Part shown: piece by piece, positions 47,650 through 59,194 of the stretch | Layout of the letters: every line of letters begins with the position of its first letter | How positions within the stretch are numbered: position 1 is the first letter of the stretch | Assembly (NCBI GenBank): GCA_011634665.1 | Contig: WAEK01000001.1 | Span: 2,850,001 to 2,914,000, forward strand | Reading direction: 5' to 3' | Length of the DNA: 64,000 nt | Source: Mortierella sp. BCC40632 | Taxonomy: Eukaryota > Mortierellomycota > Mortierellomycetes > Mortierellales > Mortierellaceae | Translations under genes and position numbers: made by a program | Notes under the pieces: model-generated | The model's database searches: none | What the model saw: only the letters and a program-made list of their open reading frames with translations | Told to the model about the DNA's origin: nothing

Positions 47650-47970
47650 GTACATAAGGGAACATGAGCAACAACTTGCGGTTTGTATTTATTAGAAAAA
47701 TTTTTTCTCATTGCGAGCTTTCGGCTTCCAGAGCACAATGCTCGTGTTATCGCTCTGGGATCGTTCTGAGGTAGGTCAGGTCGTATCGTTCCTTTCGGTG
47801 GTATATTTAAAAAAAAGAAAATGAAAATGAAAACTAGATGTGAAAAATAAAAAATAAAAAAAAAGCTGGCATGCCCATCATCCCCCCTAGCGGTTGATCC
47901 CAAGTGCATTACAGGACAAAGGGAGAGGACACTTTCTATCCTTTAGACAAAATCGGTACGTCTTGAGCAT

Positions 47971-48597
47971 TTAGAAGAGAAGAGCAGCGGCACCGGCAGC
48001 AAAGGCCATGGTTGCAGCACCAAGGGCCTTGAGGGATCCTGCGGCGCTAGCGGGGTTGGGCGATGGAGAGCGAGTAGCATCTGCAGTAGTGGTCGTGTTG
48101 GCGGTGACGGTGGCCGAGCCAGTAGTGCTCGTGTTGTTAGCCGAGGTGGTTGTCGAGGCAACGGGAGGGGTGGTGACGGTCGAGACAGGGTTCTGGCCCA
48201 CAATCTCAAACTGGGCCGAGTACGACTCATTGGGCTGCGTGGCCACAAAAATCGCATACCAGGGGCCAGGGGCAACGCTAGCGGGCAGGGAGACTGTCAC
48301 CGACTTGTCCTTGGTGCAGTCCACAGTGCCAAGGGCGGCGATGCCAGGAACGCGGACCATTGAGGTGCTGTTGGCGCCGGTAGCACGGTAGAGGACAACT
48401 TCAAGACTCTTGTCGTTTTTGTCGTTGCAGTTGTTCAACCACGAAATGGTGTGGTTCTGGCCGGCCTTCCACTTGGAACCATCGATGGGCTCCGTGTAGT
48501 AGAGTGCTCCATTGTCAGCTCCCTTGTTACCGCCCTTGGACTGGGCAGCGACAACGGCAAGAGTAGCAGCGGCAGAGAGGAGGATGCTGGACTTCAT
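47971..48597 (-). CDS. GPI-anchored Kre9/Knh1-domain cell-wall protein
   Basis: A single-exon ORF of 208 aa on the minus strand, ATG at 48597. A signal peptide (MKSSILLSAAATLAVVAA) is followed by a Kre9/Knh1-type beta-sandwich domain (about 25-135) with the characteristic EPIDGSKWKAG start and NHTISWLNN. A Ser/Thr/Asn/Ala-rich stalk follows, and the C-terminus ends in a hydrophobic tail (ALGAATMAFAAGAAALLF) expected to be replaced by a GPI anchor. Members of this family sit at the cell surface and are linked to beta-glucan assembly in yeast; the exact role here is inferred. Codon use is strongly C-ending, which suggests high expression. Confidence 0.9.
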   Translation of the reverse strand: MKSSILLSAAATLAVVAAQSKGGNKGADNGALYYTEPIDGSKWKAGQNHTISWLNNCNDKNDKSLEVVLYRATGANSTSMVRVPGIAALGTVDCTKDKSVTVSLPASVAPGPWYAIFVATQPNESYSAQFEIVGQNPVSTVTTPPVASTTTSANNTSTTGSATVTANTTTTADATRSPSPNPASAAGSLKALGAATMAFAAGAAALLF

Positions 48598-50200
48598 GAT
48601 GAGATTTGCGGATTAGGTGCGAGAGCGATAATGACGAGACGATAAGAAAGTTCGAGACGGGGGTGGGATAAACAGAAAGGTGAAGGAGAAGAGAAAGAAA
48701 GAAGAAAAAAAAGAAGAGTTTGTGTCGCAGGTCGGCGCCTTTTATGCCCAGGATGGTGCGAACAATGACCCAGCGCGGACCATGACCTCAGTGGCCACCG
48801 AGCAGGCACAGTCTTGGTGTCTTGGTCCACTTGTGCTTCTCGAATTTCTGCTTCTGACCAGAGCCCCTGCCGTCAGCAGCATCCTTTGGACTAGCCAGAC
48901 CTGCCGTTTCCCTTAATCCCCATCGCTCTAACCTTCCTCCCCGCTTGCTCTCTGCACAATTGCTTGTCATTCCCCGGTAATACACCCGAACATCGCACCA
49001 TGTGCCGGCTATCGAGCGAGGTCGTTGGTCGCACTCTTTTTGCTGTAACATTAATTCAGATGGTGGTATCTGCGTCTGCCCTGAGAGCCCCCACCTGCCC
49101 CGATGGCCCAATGTCAAGCGCGAAGCAACGCACCCTCCTTGGTTTCGAGCAAATCCTGCATTCTACCCAACAGACTCTCACTCTCCTGGTTATCCTCATT
49201 GTTTGTCCTATTTCTGACCTTCTGTGTCCAGGCCAGGGTACGCGAGCGGGGCAAAACGCGCCCTGGGCCGGCGACCGCGCCCCGCTGCATACAAACACAG
49301 GAACCTGCTCCCTCTCTCCCTTATTTTTTTTAACGATCCGAAGAGCAGCATGAATACCGAGAAATGTTCCGCTTTGAATTAGCGCTCGACTCAACGCAGC
49401 CACTCCCCGAGAGCCTTGCACGCCCCGCTAGGCTATGAATCCGAGACTTGTGTCTTCTCTCTCTTCGATAGTGACTGGGGAATGCGTGTTGAGTGCCTTG
49501 TTAACGAGCCCGCGTGCCTGAGCCCTGGGTGGATCACCACGGTCCCCGGACTTTTTGTCGCGCCTGGCCGCCACGAAGAAGAGAGAGAAGGAAGGCTCAC
49601 CTCGGGTCCGCTTTCGCCGCCTGATATGGGTAATGATGTCTCCATGACATTGATAAGGTCTCCTCCGTTCTCTTTGGATGACATAACCCTTCGGATAAGA
49701 AGGTTTAAACAGCAACAGTAAAAACACCGCTTGGGTAGAACTACAGGAAGGGGCCCGGCCACAACAAAGAGTCAACTTTTGTCTTCCCGCTGGAAATACT
49801 TTTTTTTTATTTTTTTTTTTTCTGGTGTGCACTGTGGAGTGGCTACGCACCTAGTAGCTCAAAATACCTTGATGGTCTCTTTTTTGTACACCACCTCCTT
49901 AGTTACGCGTCAACAGTGCACTATACGCATATTCGACTAGCTAGCTCTTTGGCCAAGCGAATCTATCAGGAATACGATAGAGTGCCACTGACCATAGCTA
50001 GCACTTTGATCACCCCTCCCTCCTCCAATCATCACTACGCGATAGACGAGTTACAGCGTCCTCTTGGCTATAAAAACGTTGCTCGATACCAGCGTCTTTC
50101 GATTACTGTGTTTCAGGCTGACCACACAAACAACACATTGCCCCATCTTACTACCTTTTTCCTTCAGTAAAAGAAATAAGAAAAGAAAAAGAAAAGCATC
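48598..50200. other. Divergent promoter region of the Kre9-like and Cys/Asp-peptide genes
   Basis: 1.6 kb between divergent starts. GC content is higher than elsewhere and open frames are long on both strands (for example 49003-49353), but none has a recognisable domain. A TATA-like box for the small secreted protein gene lies at 50069. Confidence 0.4.
50069..50076 (+). promoter_or_regulatory. TATA-like box of the small secreted protein gene
   Basis: TATAAAAA, 125 nt upstream of the ATG at 50201 and on the same strand. The leader in between is A-rich just before the ATG (AAAGCATCATG). Confidence 0.5.
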
Positions 50201-50572
50201 ATGCAGCTCACTCAGCACCTCATTTACGCTTCTACGGTGACCGTGTGCATGCTAACCGCTGTTTCTCAAGCTTATATGATCGGCCCAAGCTTCTCGGGCC
50301 CACATACTGCCTCAATGAATGGTCAAGATGCCTACGAAATCCACTCGGCTACTACCATGAATGCGCCCCAAAAGTGGACACCTGGCAAGATTAAGGATCC
50401 TCGACCTCTTGTGGTTAGAGCAGAAGGTCCAAGTGGTCACCCTTTGGAGACGGCTCAAGCTTCGGTTAACACTGACAGGGTATTGTCGCTCGAGAGGCGT
50501 TGGCATGGTGATTGTTGCGATGATGATTGCTGCGATGACGATTGCTGTGACGACGATTGTTGGCGGTGGTAG
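50201..50572 (+). CDS. Small secreted precursor with C-terminal tandem DCCDD repeats
   Basis: A single-exon ORF of 123 aa. A signal peptide (residues 1-24, ending SQA) is followed by a roughly 75-residue region without cysteines, then LERR, a dibasic Kex2-type site. The rest is 23 residues starting WHGD and made of three exact DCCDD units, then DCWRW. It holds 7 Cys and 10 Asp. The DNA units (50510-50554) are 15-nt repeats that differ at wobble positions, so the peptide repeat appears selectively kept. I recognise no family. Metal binding or an effector/antimicrobial-like peptide are guesses. A TATA-like box 125 nt upstream and AATAAA at 50747-50752 support a real transcript. Confidence 0.75.
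   Translation: MQLTQHLIYASTVTVCMLTAVSQAYMIGPSFSGPHTASMNGQDAYEIHSATTMNAPQKWTPGKIKDPRPLVVRAEGPSGHPLETAQASVNTDRVLSLERRWHGDCCDDDCCDDDCCDDDCWRW
50510..50554 (+). repeat. 15-nt tandem coding repeat, three units
   Basis: Each unit reads GAT-TGY-TGY-GAY-GAY. All differences between units are synonymous third-position changes (Y = C or T). Confidence 0.9.
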
Positions 50573-51368
50573 ATCGACGCGTTTTCTGAGGAATGCGATG
50601 ACGAACAGACGAGATCTTCAGCCCAAGGGTCCAAGGGGAGAGGGGAGGGGTACACAAATTGTTTTTTTTTTTTCTTTCTTTCTTTCTCTCTCTTCGTGTA
50701 ATGGAAAGCTTAAATGGTCCAGAGTTGTTGGTTGTTGTGGTCCCTGAATAAACAATCTCTCTCTCTTCTCTCTCTCCTCCGATGGTCAGGGTAGTAGAAA
50801 ATGTGCCAAAGACTTTATTTGCGTCCAGACCTTGCCACTACGATCATCTGCAGCTCACGTGCAGAAGGAAAGCGAATGGGCGCAGTACCACCGGGCCAAA
50901 TGGCGATGCACACAAGAGGAGAGGACATGACTTTTTTTTATATATTTTTCCTTCTTTCCTTTTCACCTGCCTTGCCCTGCCTTCCACAGTCTCACTGCGC
51001 TCTCTCTCTCTCTCTCTCTCTCTCTTCCTTTTTTTTCCACGCCTCCACACATCAACTCATCCAGTCCATTCTCACAAAAAGAGCTGTCGTCAACACTTTC
51101 GTCTGCACTCACCCTCCCTGTCCATCCGCCAACTCATTATTCACACATACGTTTTGTCCGGCTCTCAATCTTCTTCTCTCTCTTCGATATCAACACTCTA
51201 TCCCTTCTACCCGGCCTTCAACAGAAAAAAGAAGGAAGGAAAGAATACCTTCGCGTTGTCTCTTTCGACTTGACTTTACTAGAAAACGACGCCAACTACC
51301 CTTGACCCCTTCCCTCTCCGTCATTATCCCGGCCTCCTTCCACTCTCCCTTGACTCTCGATTGCAACC
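50573..51368. other. Intergenic region before the ORM gene
   Basis: 3' UTR of the small secreted protein gene with AATAAA at 50747-50752, then the CT-rich promoter/leader of the ORM gene with (CT)n near 51001-51024. No gene. Confidence 0.5.
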
Positions 51369-52968
51369 ATGACGCTCGCCTCCCTCTACAAAACAGATTA
51401 CATACAAACACTAGACCAGCATTCTCAGACGAACCTCAATTCCTCATGGATGAACGATAAAGGTTAGCAGCACCTGTTCTTCTTCTTTTTCGCACAGAGG
51501 AAAGAGTATATATGTGTTGTGTATGCCAAAACGCAAAGAGGGCAATGTATGCGGCTGCTTCCTCCATTTTTTTTTTTCCTTTTGTCGCTCGGCTTGTACT
51601 TTGTCCCTTCTCTCTCACACGCATACACCTCGCTCTTTTTTTTTTTTTTTTTTTTGTTCCTCTTCCGAAAGAGCTTGGGTTTCTGGCTCTGCCAAGACCT
51701 CCATTTCCTCTCAACTTTACACATATACACACCCCTTTCTAACACCTGTCCGCATGTCCAACGGGCGCATGAAAAGTTAACCGAGCCTTATTTTTTTTTG
51801 TTTTTCACAATTTCGGCTTACTCGTTTGTACCTCCTCTATGAATGACCCTTCTCCTTTCCTCCCTTTTTTTTTTTTTTTTTTCTTTGCTCCATTCCACTC
51901 TCTTCTCCATCGTTGCACCGGTTTCTCTCTTTTCTCTCTACTTCCTTCTTATTCACCCGAACACCACAGGAGCATGGATCACGAATATTGTCCTCATCTG
52001 CCTCATCAAGATCGTCTTTGGCATCATCCCCGGTATCTCACCCGAGGTATCCTGGACCATGACTACGCTTACCTACAACATCGTATGTTTAGCAACCCTC
52101 TCTCTTTCTCTCTCCCCCACTGCTTGAATGAGTGCGTGAGTGTCTGTTGAACCTCGTAGCGAAAAGGGCGTTTACTGTTTTGGAGGGAGGAACGTGGCTG
52201 AAAAAAAGAAGTGAAGAGAAGAAAGAGACAAAGAGAGAGAGAGAGAGAGAGATTTTTTTTTCATGGTCGTGTGCCCACTTTCTTTGGGACCATGCCTCCT
52301 TGAAGTTTGAAAAAGAAAGCAAAAGGCAGACCGCGTGCTCTGTTGCTCTCTCATTCTCTCCCATTCTCTCATTATTCTCTCTCGTTCTCGGCCTCGGTCT
52401 CACTCTTGACCAGCATAGATGATAAACGCCCTTTTTCTTCCTCTTCTTCACTTCTTCAGCAATGAGAACCCATAAGAAAAAAGAGGGGGGGGGAGAGAGG
52501 GATGAAAAGAGGGAAAAAAAAAAGCGCTAAAGCCCATTCAGCTCTAATACCCACAACGGGCGAGGTCCACTCTTCTCTTTTTCGGGATTGGTACTGATCC
52601 TCGGAACCGAACATGTTCCTTCCTTTTTTTTATGCGACGTGTGTGGATTGAAAATTGATAGGGTAGCTACATTATGTTCCATGCGATCACAGGGGTACCA
52701 TTCGAGTTCTCACAAGGTGCCTTTGACGGGATCACCCTCTGGGAACAAATCGATGGTGGAGAACAATTCACCGCCACAAGAAAGTATCTCACCACGGTGC
52801 CCATCGTCCTGTAAGTTTCTTTGCATTCGCATGTTCTAGGTCGAGAGAGTGTGTGAGGGGAGGAGGGACGTGCTTGACTGACATGGCAATCACAAGACAA
52901 AGGGGGGGAGGAGGGGCGCACAATGCTTGGTCAACAACTACAACAATAATGCAAAAAAAAAAAAAAAA

Positions 52969-53004
<36 letters not shown>

Positions 53005-53359
53005 CATAGAATACCCTCGTCCTCTTTTCCTCTTTTCGTGACAGAACAAAAAACCTAAAACGGTTTAACCGTTCACTCACTCATTCACTCTACATTTTAT
53101 CCTAACCACATAACCTCGCACATGCTTTTCGCCTCCTCCCGTCATACCTCGACAACAATAACAACAACAACCCTCTTGCCCATGGATTGATTCTTGTTGA
53201 GATAGGTTTTTTCTTTGTACACACTACACCAACTATGCTCCACTCACGCTCGCCGTCACTTTTGTGCCTACGATCATCAACCTCATCGCCAAGTTGCCAG
53301 TCATGCACCAGGTCCGGCTCTTTGACATTAACCAAAAGCTCGACCCTGGTCTTGAGTAA
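51369..53359 (+). CDS. ORM1: ORM/ORMDL sphingolipid homeostasis protein
   Basis: Four exons, 51369-51462, 51970-52082, 52662-52810 and 53206-53359, give 169 aa in phase. Conserved stretches include NLNSSWMNDKGAW, GVPFEFSQGAFDGITLWEQ, FTATRKYLTTVPIVL, HYTNYAP and VRLFDINQK. The protein has four hydrophobic segments and sits in the ER membrane. There, ORM proteins bind serine palmitoyltransferase and restrain sphingolipid synthesis. The N-terminal tail before the first helix is only about 32 residues, shorter than the phosphorylated tail of yeast Orm1/Orm2, so regulation by Ypk-type kinases may differ (inference). Introns of 507, 579 and 395 nt make up most of the gene. Whether it is closer to Orm1 or Orm2 cannot be told. 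Confidence 0.94.
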
Positions 53360-53582
53360 AGAATAAAAAGACAGACAGACAGAGAGAGAGAGAGAGAGAG
53401 AGAGAAGATACTCGTTTCTCACCTCAGTTTTCGTCTTTGATCTGTCAAAGAAGGTGTCGACAAACAAGTAACAAAAAAAAGGGGGGGGGGGGGGGGAGGG
53501 AGGAGGATTGGAGTAACTACCTTACTTCTCTCACCAAGATACCAAACAGGAAAAAGGCAAAGAGGGGGGACTTCACTTCAAG

Positions 53583-53615
<33 letters not shown>

Positions 53616-53910
53616 CCCAGGCTGCGATTGCCTAATATTCCCTACCACCCTTACCCCCTTACTCCAACACTGGAGTGTACAGAGACCATATGTCAGAATA
53701 AAAAGAAAAAAAAAAAAAAAAGCTCTCTAACTTCGGATGCACTGTTCCTTTTTTTTTCTCTCGTCTTCTCTTCTTTCTCTCTCTCTCCACATATCTGTCT
53801 CGATCACAAATGAGCCAAATGGTAGTTGTATGTTTCTGAAATCAAGTTCCGACCGTAAATGGTTTATTCAAAGAAGGAACGATGGCCGATCCGAATGTTT
53901 GGAAAGGAGT
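53360..53910. other. Convergent intergenic region between ORM and uS8 genes
   Basis: Contains (GA)n near 53381-53404, a G13-type run near 53480-53495, and A runs near 53583-53611 and 53707-53720. No gene. Confidence 0.5.
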
Positions 53911-54606
53911 TTAGTAGAAGTAACCCTAGAAACAGAAAAAAAGGAGCAAAAAAGAAAGTCAGTAACGATCGATCTGAAGCAGAGATATCTTATACATATC
54001 ACATAAAAGTAAATCGGGAGGAGCGGGGGAAAAAAAATAATGAAAGGGAGCCACATACCAAAACCTTTCCACCAGTGTGGCGACGACGAGCCTCCTCGTG
54101 ATCCATGATGCCGCTGGAGGTGGTGAGGACGATGTAACCGAACTGGCGAGAGGGCAAGAGACGGGCGATCCACTTCTCGATCTCGTTCAACTTGATGTTG
54201 AAGCGGGGCGAGATGACACCGGTCTTGTTGATGCGTCCAATGAGCTGGATGACGATCTTGCCGGAGCGGTGGTCATCGATCTCCTCAAACTCGCCAATGT
54301 AACCTAGAGAGAGATAGAGGTAAAAAGGAGCGGAGCAAATTATAGATTGATTAATATCAAGTTTCCAATGTTACAGGTGAATTACAACTATTGCACATTT
54401 GTCTAGAGCAATAGAGTTATTTGTTCCGTAGGTAAAAAGAATGATAAAAGACTTGGAAAGGGGGGAGACATACCGTGCTTCTGCATCAAGGACAAGAACT
54501 TGACAATGACCTTGGAAGAAGGGCGGATCAAGACCTGGCGCTTGCCACGCTTCTCAGCGTTGTTGATGTTGTTGAGGCAGTCGTTCAAGACGGAGATGCG
54601 GACCAT
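53911..54606 (-). CDS. RPS22: 40S ribosomal protein uS8 (S15a/Rps22)
   Basis: Three exons on the minus strand, 54606-54474, 54303-54059 and 53925-53911, give 130 aa, exactly the family length. The sequence follows S15a: [56 protein letters not shown] and [18 protein letters not shown]. The protein binds 18S rRNA in the small subunit. The last exon has just 15 nt and supplies GYFY plus the stop. Without it the conserved C-terminus would be lost. Confidence 0.97.
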
Positions 54607-55581
54607 TTTGATAAATGCTTCTAAATTGGAATAACAATAGCAATTTCCATATGGGCAGGGGAAAAAAAGAGACCAAGAGTCAGTTATGATGGTTCCCCCT
54701 GATATCAAAGCTCTGTCTCCTCGAGTCTTTTAGTAGATAGTGTCGGCCTCTCTAAAAATTTGAGAAGGGTGCTGGTGTCGGAACCAAAGGCATTGGCAGA
54801 GGGGTGAAGGATGTGACAGTTCCTTTGGTCGTGTCGGGAAGGGGGAGGGGGTCGGAGGGTTTCTCGGGTAACAAAAGGCACTTTTGGTCGGATGATGTCG
54901 TCAGGAGAAGATCGTTGATTCCTCGAGCAGTTTAAAAAAAGAAAGAGCTCTCCTGTGGGTCGAGACTATAGATCGACTCTTTCAAGAGTGTCCAGCGGCT
55001 CGGTTTGGAATAAGTTTTTCCTCGTCTGGTAAAAAAGGGGGAGTGTGGGTGATGTTGATGCTGATGCTTTGCTGGAGGATCGGATGCAGAAATAAAGATC
55101 GGGGTCGATCACAAGATCGTGGATGAGACCACTCATGGATGCGCCCAAAGGTCAACTAGATAAAAAAAATTGTCGAGGTTGTCTCTTTTTTCTTTCTTCT
55201 TTTTTGGCTGGCGTTGGCTTTTTAATGTCGTAGAGAACGGCGAGTGTGTCTCGATCGATGCGTTGTCCCAGTGCCTGGTGATGGATGGATCGATGGATGG
55301 ATATGGGATGATGTTGGCCTCTCCCTATTCCTCCTGAGTACACAAAAACACACCTTGAGGATTGAGAGAGGAAGATCCAATTGAAGGCGTCGGACGCTCA
55401 TTTTTATGAGGCCCAGCGAAAACGAATGGAGTATAGCTTAACCCTTAAGCCCCACGCGCCTGGAACGGGTGAGAAAAGCGCCGTGGTTCTGTTGGGTGAG
55501 GAGGCGAGAGAGAGGAGGAGTTGAAGGGGAACAAACGCCTCCCCTTTTTCTTTGTGTGCGTAGAGTCTACTTTTCTGAGTC
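54607..55581. promoter_or_regulatory. Divergent promoter region of the uS8 and omega-amidase genes, with possible extra ORFs
   Basis: On the minus strand, frames near 55401-55150 and 54960-54710 are open with fairly mixed composition. One possible splice is AAG|GTGTGT to CACCAG|GCACTG, giving MSVRRLQLDLPLSILK then ALGQRIDRDTLAVLYDIKKP. I could not link these into a full gene and know no family, so they may only be leader sequence. Confidence 0.35.
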
Positions 55582-57353
55582 ATGTTGCGCACCATTGCCA
55601 CGGCTTCTTTCAAGAACTCATTCCGACCTTACTCCACCACCATGGCCTCTGCAAAGCCCTGCAAACTCGCTCTCATCCAGCTCTCTGTCACCGCTGACAA
55701 GGCGGCCAACCTCACCAATGCCAGGGACCATGTCCTCAAGGCTGCTGACAACGGTGCCAACCTCGTCGTTCTTCCGGTAACCGCACTTTATGTCGAAATG
55801 CACAGCTTAGTCTTCTTTTTCCTCTTTCTCTTTTTCACTTTGCTTTTGTCCTCGGTACATGTGACTCCAGAACCTGGCACTCACCATCAAAAGAAATGAC
55901 CATTTGTTCTCCTTTTTTATTTTGGCTCATTCATCGTTCTATACTTAGGAATGCTTCAATTCGCCCTATGGCACGAGCTTCTTCCCAGAGTATGCTGAAA
56001 GTGTAAAGGATGGTCCTTCTGTCAAGGCCCTTTCTGCCATGGCCAAGGTACTCTTTGCCTATCCACTTTTTGCTTTTCCACTTTTTTTTTTTATCTAGAC
56101 TAGAGGAAATAGGATAATAGCCCCACTCACATTTTTTGAATGTGTTTGATGGGATGGTTCGAATATATTTTTTTTTAGGACGCCAAAGTCTACCTGATTG
56201 GAGGCTCGATCCCAGAACGCGACTCAACCGACGACAAGGTCTACAACACTTGCACAATTTACAACCCAGCGGGAGAGCTCATTGCCACCCATCGCAAAGT
56301 CCACCTCTTTGACATTGATGTCCCAGGCAAGATCCGTTTCCAGGAGAGCGAGACGCTCACTCCAGGAAACAAGTTGACTCATTTTGACACTGGTAAAGTA
56401 ACCCTTCTTTTTTTCTTTCTTTTTCACCACCTCACCTTTTTTTTTGTTTGTTTGGATGAAAGCAAAAGTGGTGATAGGTTGATCCACTCTGTTGGAAATA
56501 CTCACGCGTGATTGTATTGTATTTTTGTTTTTCCATATCTCTAGAGTATGGCAAGATTGGTGTCGGCATTTGCTATGATATCCGGTTCCCAGAACCAGCC
56601 ATGATTGCTGCTCGTCAAGGTAGAGTCTCTACTCTCTCGCTGCCTTTTTTTTTTTTTTTTTTTTTTTTTAAAGCTACTCGTTCCTTTGTTCATCCCATCG
56701 TGTGAAAAAAAAGTGGGGTACTCCACTAACCGTCCTCCTCCTCTCTCCCAACTCAAATTGCCCCCCTTCTCCTTCTCCCACTAGGCTGCTTTGCAATGAT
56801 CTACCCAGGAGCTTTCAACATGACGACTGGACCTTTGCATTGGGAGCTCCTCCAACGCGCTCGAGCCGTCGATAACCAGATCTTTGTTGCTGCCTGTTCC
56901 CCTGCACGAGACCTAAGTGCCGGCTACCACGCCTGGGGTCACTCGACCATTGTCGGTCCTGCAGGCGATGTTCTTCAAACCACCGATGAGAAACAGGGTA
57001 TTATCTACGCCGATCTTGGTACGTGTTCATTCCCCGCCTTTTTTGTACCTTTTTTTTTTGATTCCTTGTTTTGTGTGTGCGAATGGGCGTGTGCACCTGG
57101 ATGAACTGACGACAACTGGTCATGCATGCGGGGTGTCGATCGTCCCGCTCTTTGGATTGGCAGCTGACTCGCGTCGCTGAAAAGAAGAAGAAAAATATAT
57201 ATTCCCTTTCTCCTCTTCTGACATGATTCAATTCTCTTTCTATTTTTTTTTTTTTTAGACCTTACCAAGATGGCCGAGTTTAGACAGAACATCCCATTGA
57301 ACAACCAGCGTCGGTTTGACTTGTATGCTGATGTGTCGAAAGCCAAGCCATAA
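55582..57353 (+). CDS. NIT2: Nit2-type omega-amidase (nitrilase superfamily)
   Basis: Six exons, 55582-55776, 55949-56047, 56179-56392, 56545-56619, 56785-57018 and 57259-57353, give 303 aa. The catalytic triad is Glu66 ([10 protein letters not shown]), Lys138 (THRKVHLFD) and Cys179 ([12 protein letters not shown]). The match to animal Nit2 extends to the end ([16 protein letters not shown]). Omega-amidases hydrolyse alpha-ketoglutaramate and alpha-ketosuccinamate to the keto acids and ammonia. The first ATG adds [20 protein letters not shown], a mitochondrial-type presequence. A second ATG at 55642 lies in a strong context (CCACCACCATGG) and would give the cytosolic form. Introns often hold T runs next to the acceptor. 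Confidence 0.95.
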
Positions 57354-57666
57354 AGAAATGTTTCTTTTGGAAAGAAAGAAGCTCTACAATCAAGCATTTG
57401 CGATCAACATTAGATCTTGGATACAAAACACACACAGAAACATTTACAAAAAAAAATGGAGGATGTCCTTTCTTTAATGAGGTGAAGTTATAGATTTGTA
57501 CAATGAAGATTTTTTTTTGGATCACATCATGTCTGGATGGTAAGGAAAGAAAAGGAGAAAACAAAAGTGGAGGACGAGAAAAAAAAGAATGCAGGAAAAG
57601 AGGGAGGGTTTGTAGTGTGATTGGATGACCTCGAGAGATTAGTAGAAGAGAGAGCGGGTCTTTTTT

Positions 57667-57697
<31 letters not shown>

Positions 57698-57754
57698 AGT
57701 TGTTGTTGAAGAGAAGAGGCACGAACCGGGTCCACCAGCTAAAACACTTGCTAT
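57354..57754. other. Convergent intergenic region
   Basis: 3' sides of the omega-amidase and GlcN6P deaminase genes, with a TTG/AAG triplet-rich patch near 57669-57710. No gene. Confidence 0.5.
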
Positions 57755-59163
57755 TTATTGGTGGTAGGTGGACTCGGCGCCACCGCGCCACGAACGGACA
57801 CCGCCCTGGAGACCGACATTGTCCGAACCGATGAGCTGCTCATGAACCTTCTCGATCGACTTGAAGTAGTTGACAGTCTTGACATGGAGCTCCAATGTAG
57901 CATCCTCGTCACAAACAATCATACCACGGGGGTGAAGCTGGATGGCAGAGACAGTCCACATGTGGTTGACACCCTCCTCAATGCACTTGGCAAGGGCCAG
58001 AGCCTTGTGGGCGCCGGTGATGATGATGCAGACCTCGCGGGCATCCATGACAGTACTAAAGAGAGAAAAGTGAGAAAAGAAAGAAGGGAATAGGGAGGAC
58101 AATAGCCCAGATAGAGTTAGGTTAGATAACATCCCTTGTGTTTGGGTATGACAAAACGGATTGAGAAAAGAGTCGATGGTGCGGGGGAGCAAAAGAATGA
58201 GAGAGATGGTTTCGAGGCCTCCGAAAGGAAGGCTCGGCTAGCGAAGCCCTCGTTTCTGTTGCTTTCATTGCTGTCCGTGACCATAGGAGTGAGGAAGTAT
58301 GAGGAAGAAAAAAAAATAAAAATAAAAAGAGAAAGGGCTAGGCCGGGACTCTCTTTCCCAGATTCTGCAGTCGGCGGAGCTGGGTTCGGTCCAAATATTC
58401 GCCGCAGGTGCTCCTCAGGACAATGGAAAAGAATCGATCCACGTTATGTGGCGGATGTTTGTTGGTATTCCGAGGGAGACCTTGATTGAGACAGTCGTCG
58501 AGAAAGAAAGAAAAAGAGAGCGATTGGGGATAGGATGGAGAGGAAGAAAACAAAAACAAGGGTAAAAAAAGAAACGAGGTCACTTACGCAACACCGACAG
58601 TCAAGGCCAAGTTGGGGACCTTGGTAATGTCGTTATCAAAGAAACGGGCGTTGGCAACAATGGTATCATAGGCCAGAGTCTTGACACGAGTACGAGAGTT
58701 CAAGGACGAGCCGGGCTCGTTGAAGGCAATGTGACCATCAGGACCGATACCGCCCAAGAAGAGCTCGATTCCTCCAACGGCCGCAATCTTCTCCTCATAG
58801 CGCTGGCACTCGAGGTCGAGATCCGTGGCATTTCCGTCGAGGATGTGAACGTTCTCGGGGAGGATATCAACGTGCTTGAAGAGGTTGCTCCACATGAATG
58901 AGTGGTACGACTCGGGATGGTCCCTATTAAAAGCAAAAAGATGCGTGAGAGGTCTGCTGTTGCTGAGTGGAGCAATCTTTTCTCTCTCTCTCTCCTCCCA
59001 TATTGACTCTCAGTCATTGCTTCAAACCCCACCCCCGCCAGATTCGCGCAGTGGAGCCAAGACAAACAGAGGACTCACAAATGAGACGCCTTTTCACTCT
59101 CTCTCTCCCCCTCTCTCTTACTCTTACTTTCACTCTCACTCGCCTTGACTACATCTTGACTTT

Positions 59164-59194
<31 letters not shown>

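Noticed and set aside
49003..49353. Plus-strand frame starting MCRLSSEVVGRTLF
   Set aside because: No recognisable domain; lies in the divergent promoter region and overlaps equally long frames on the other strand.
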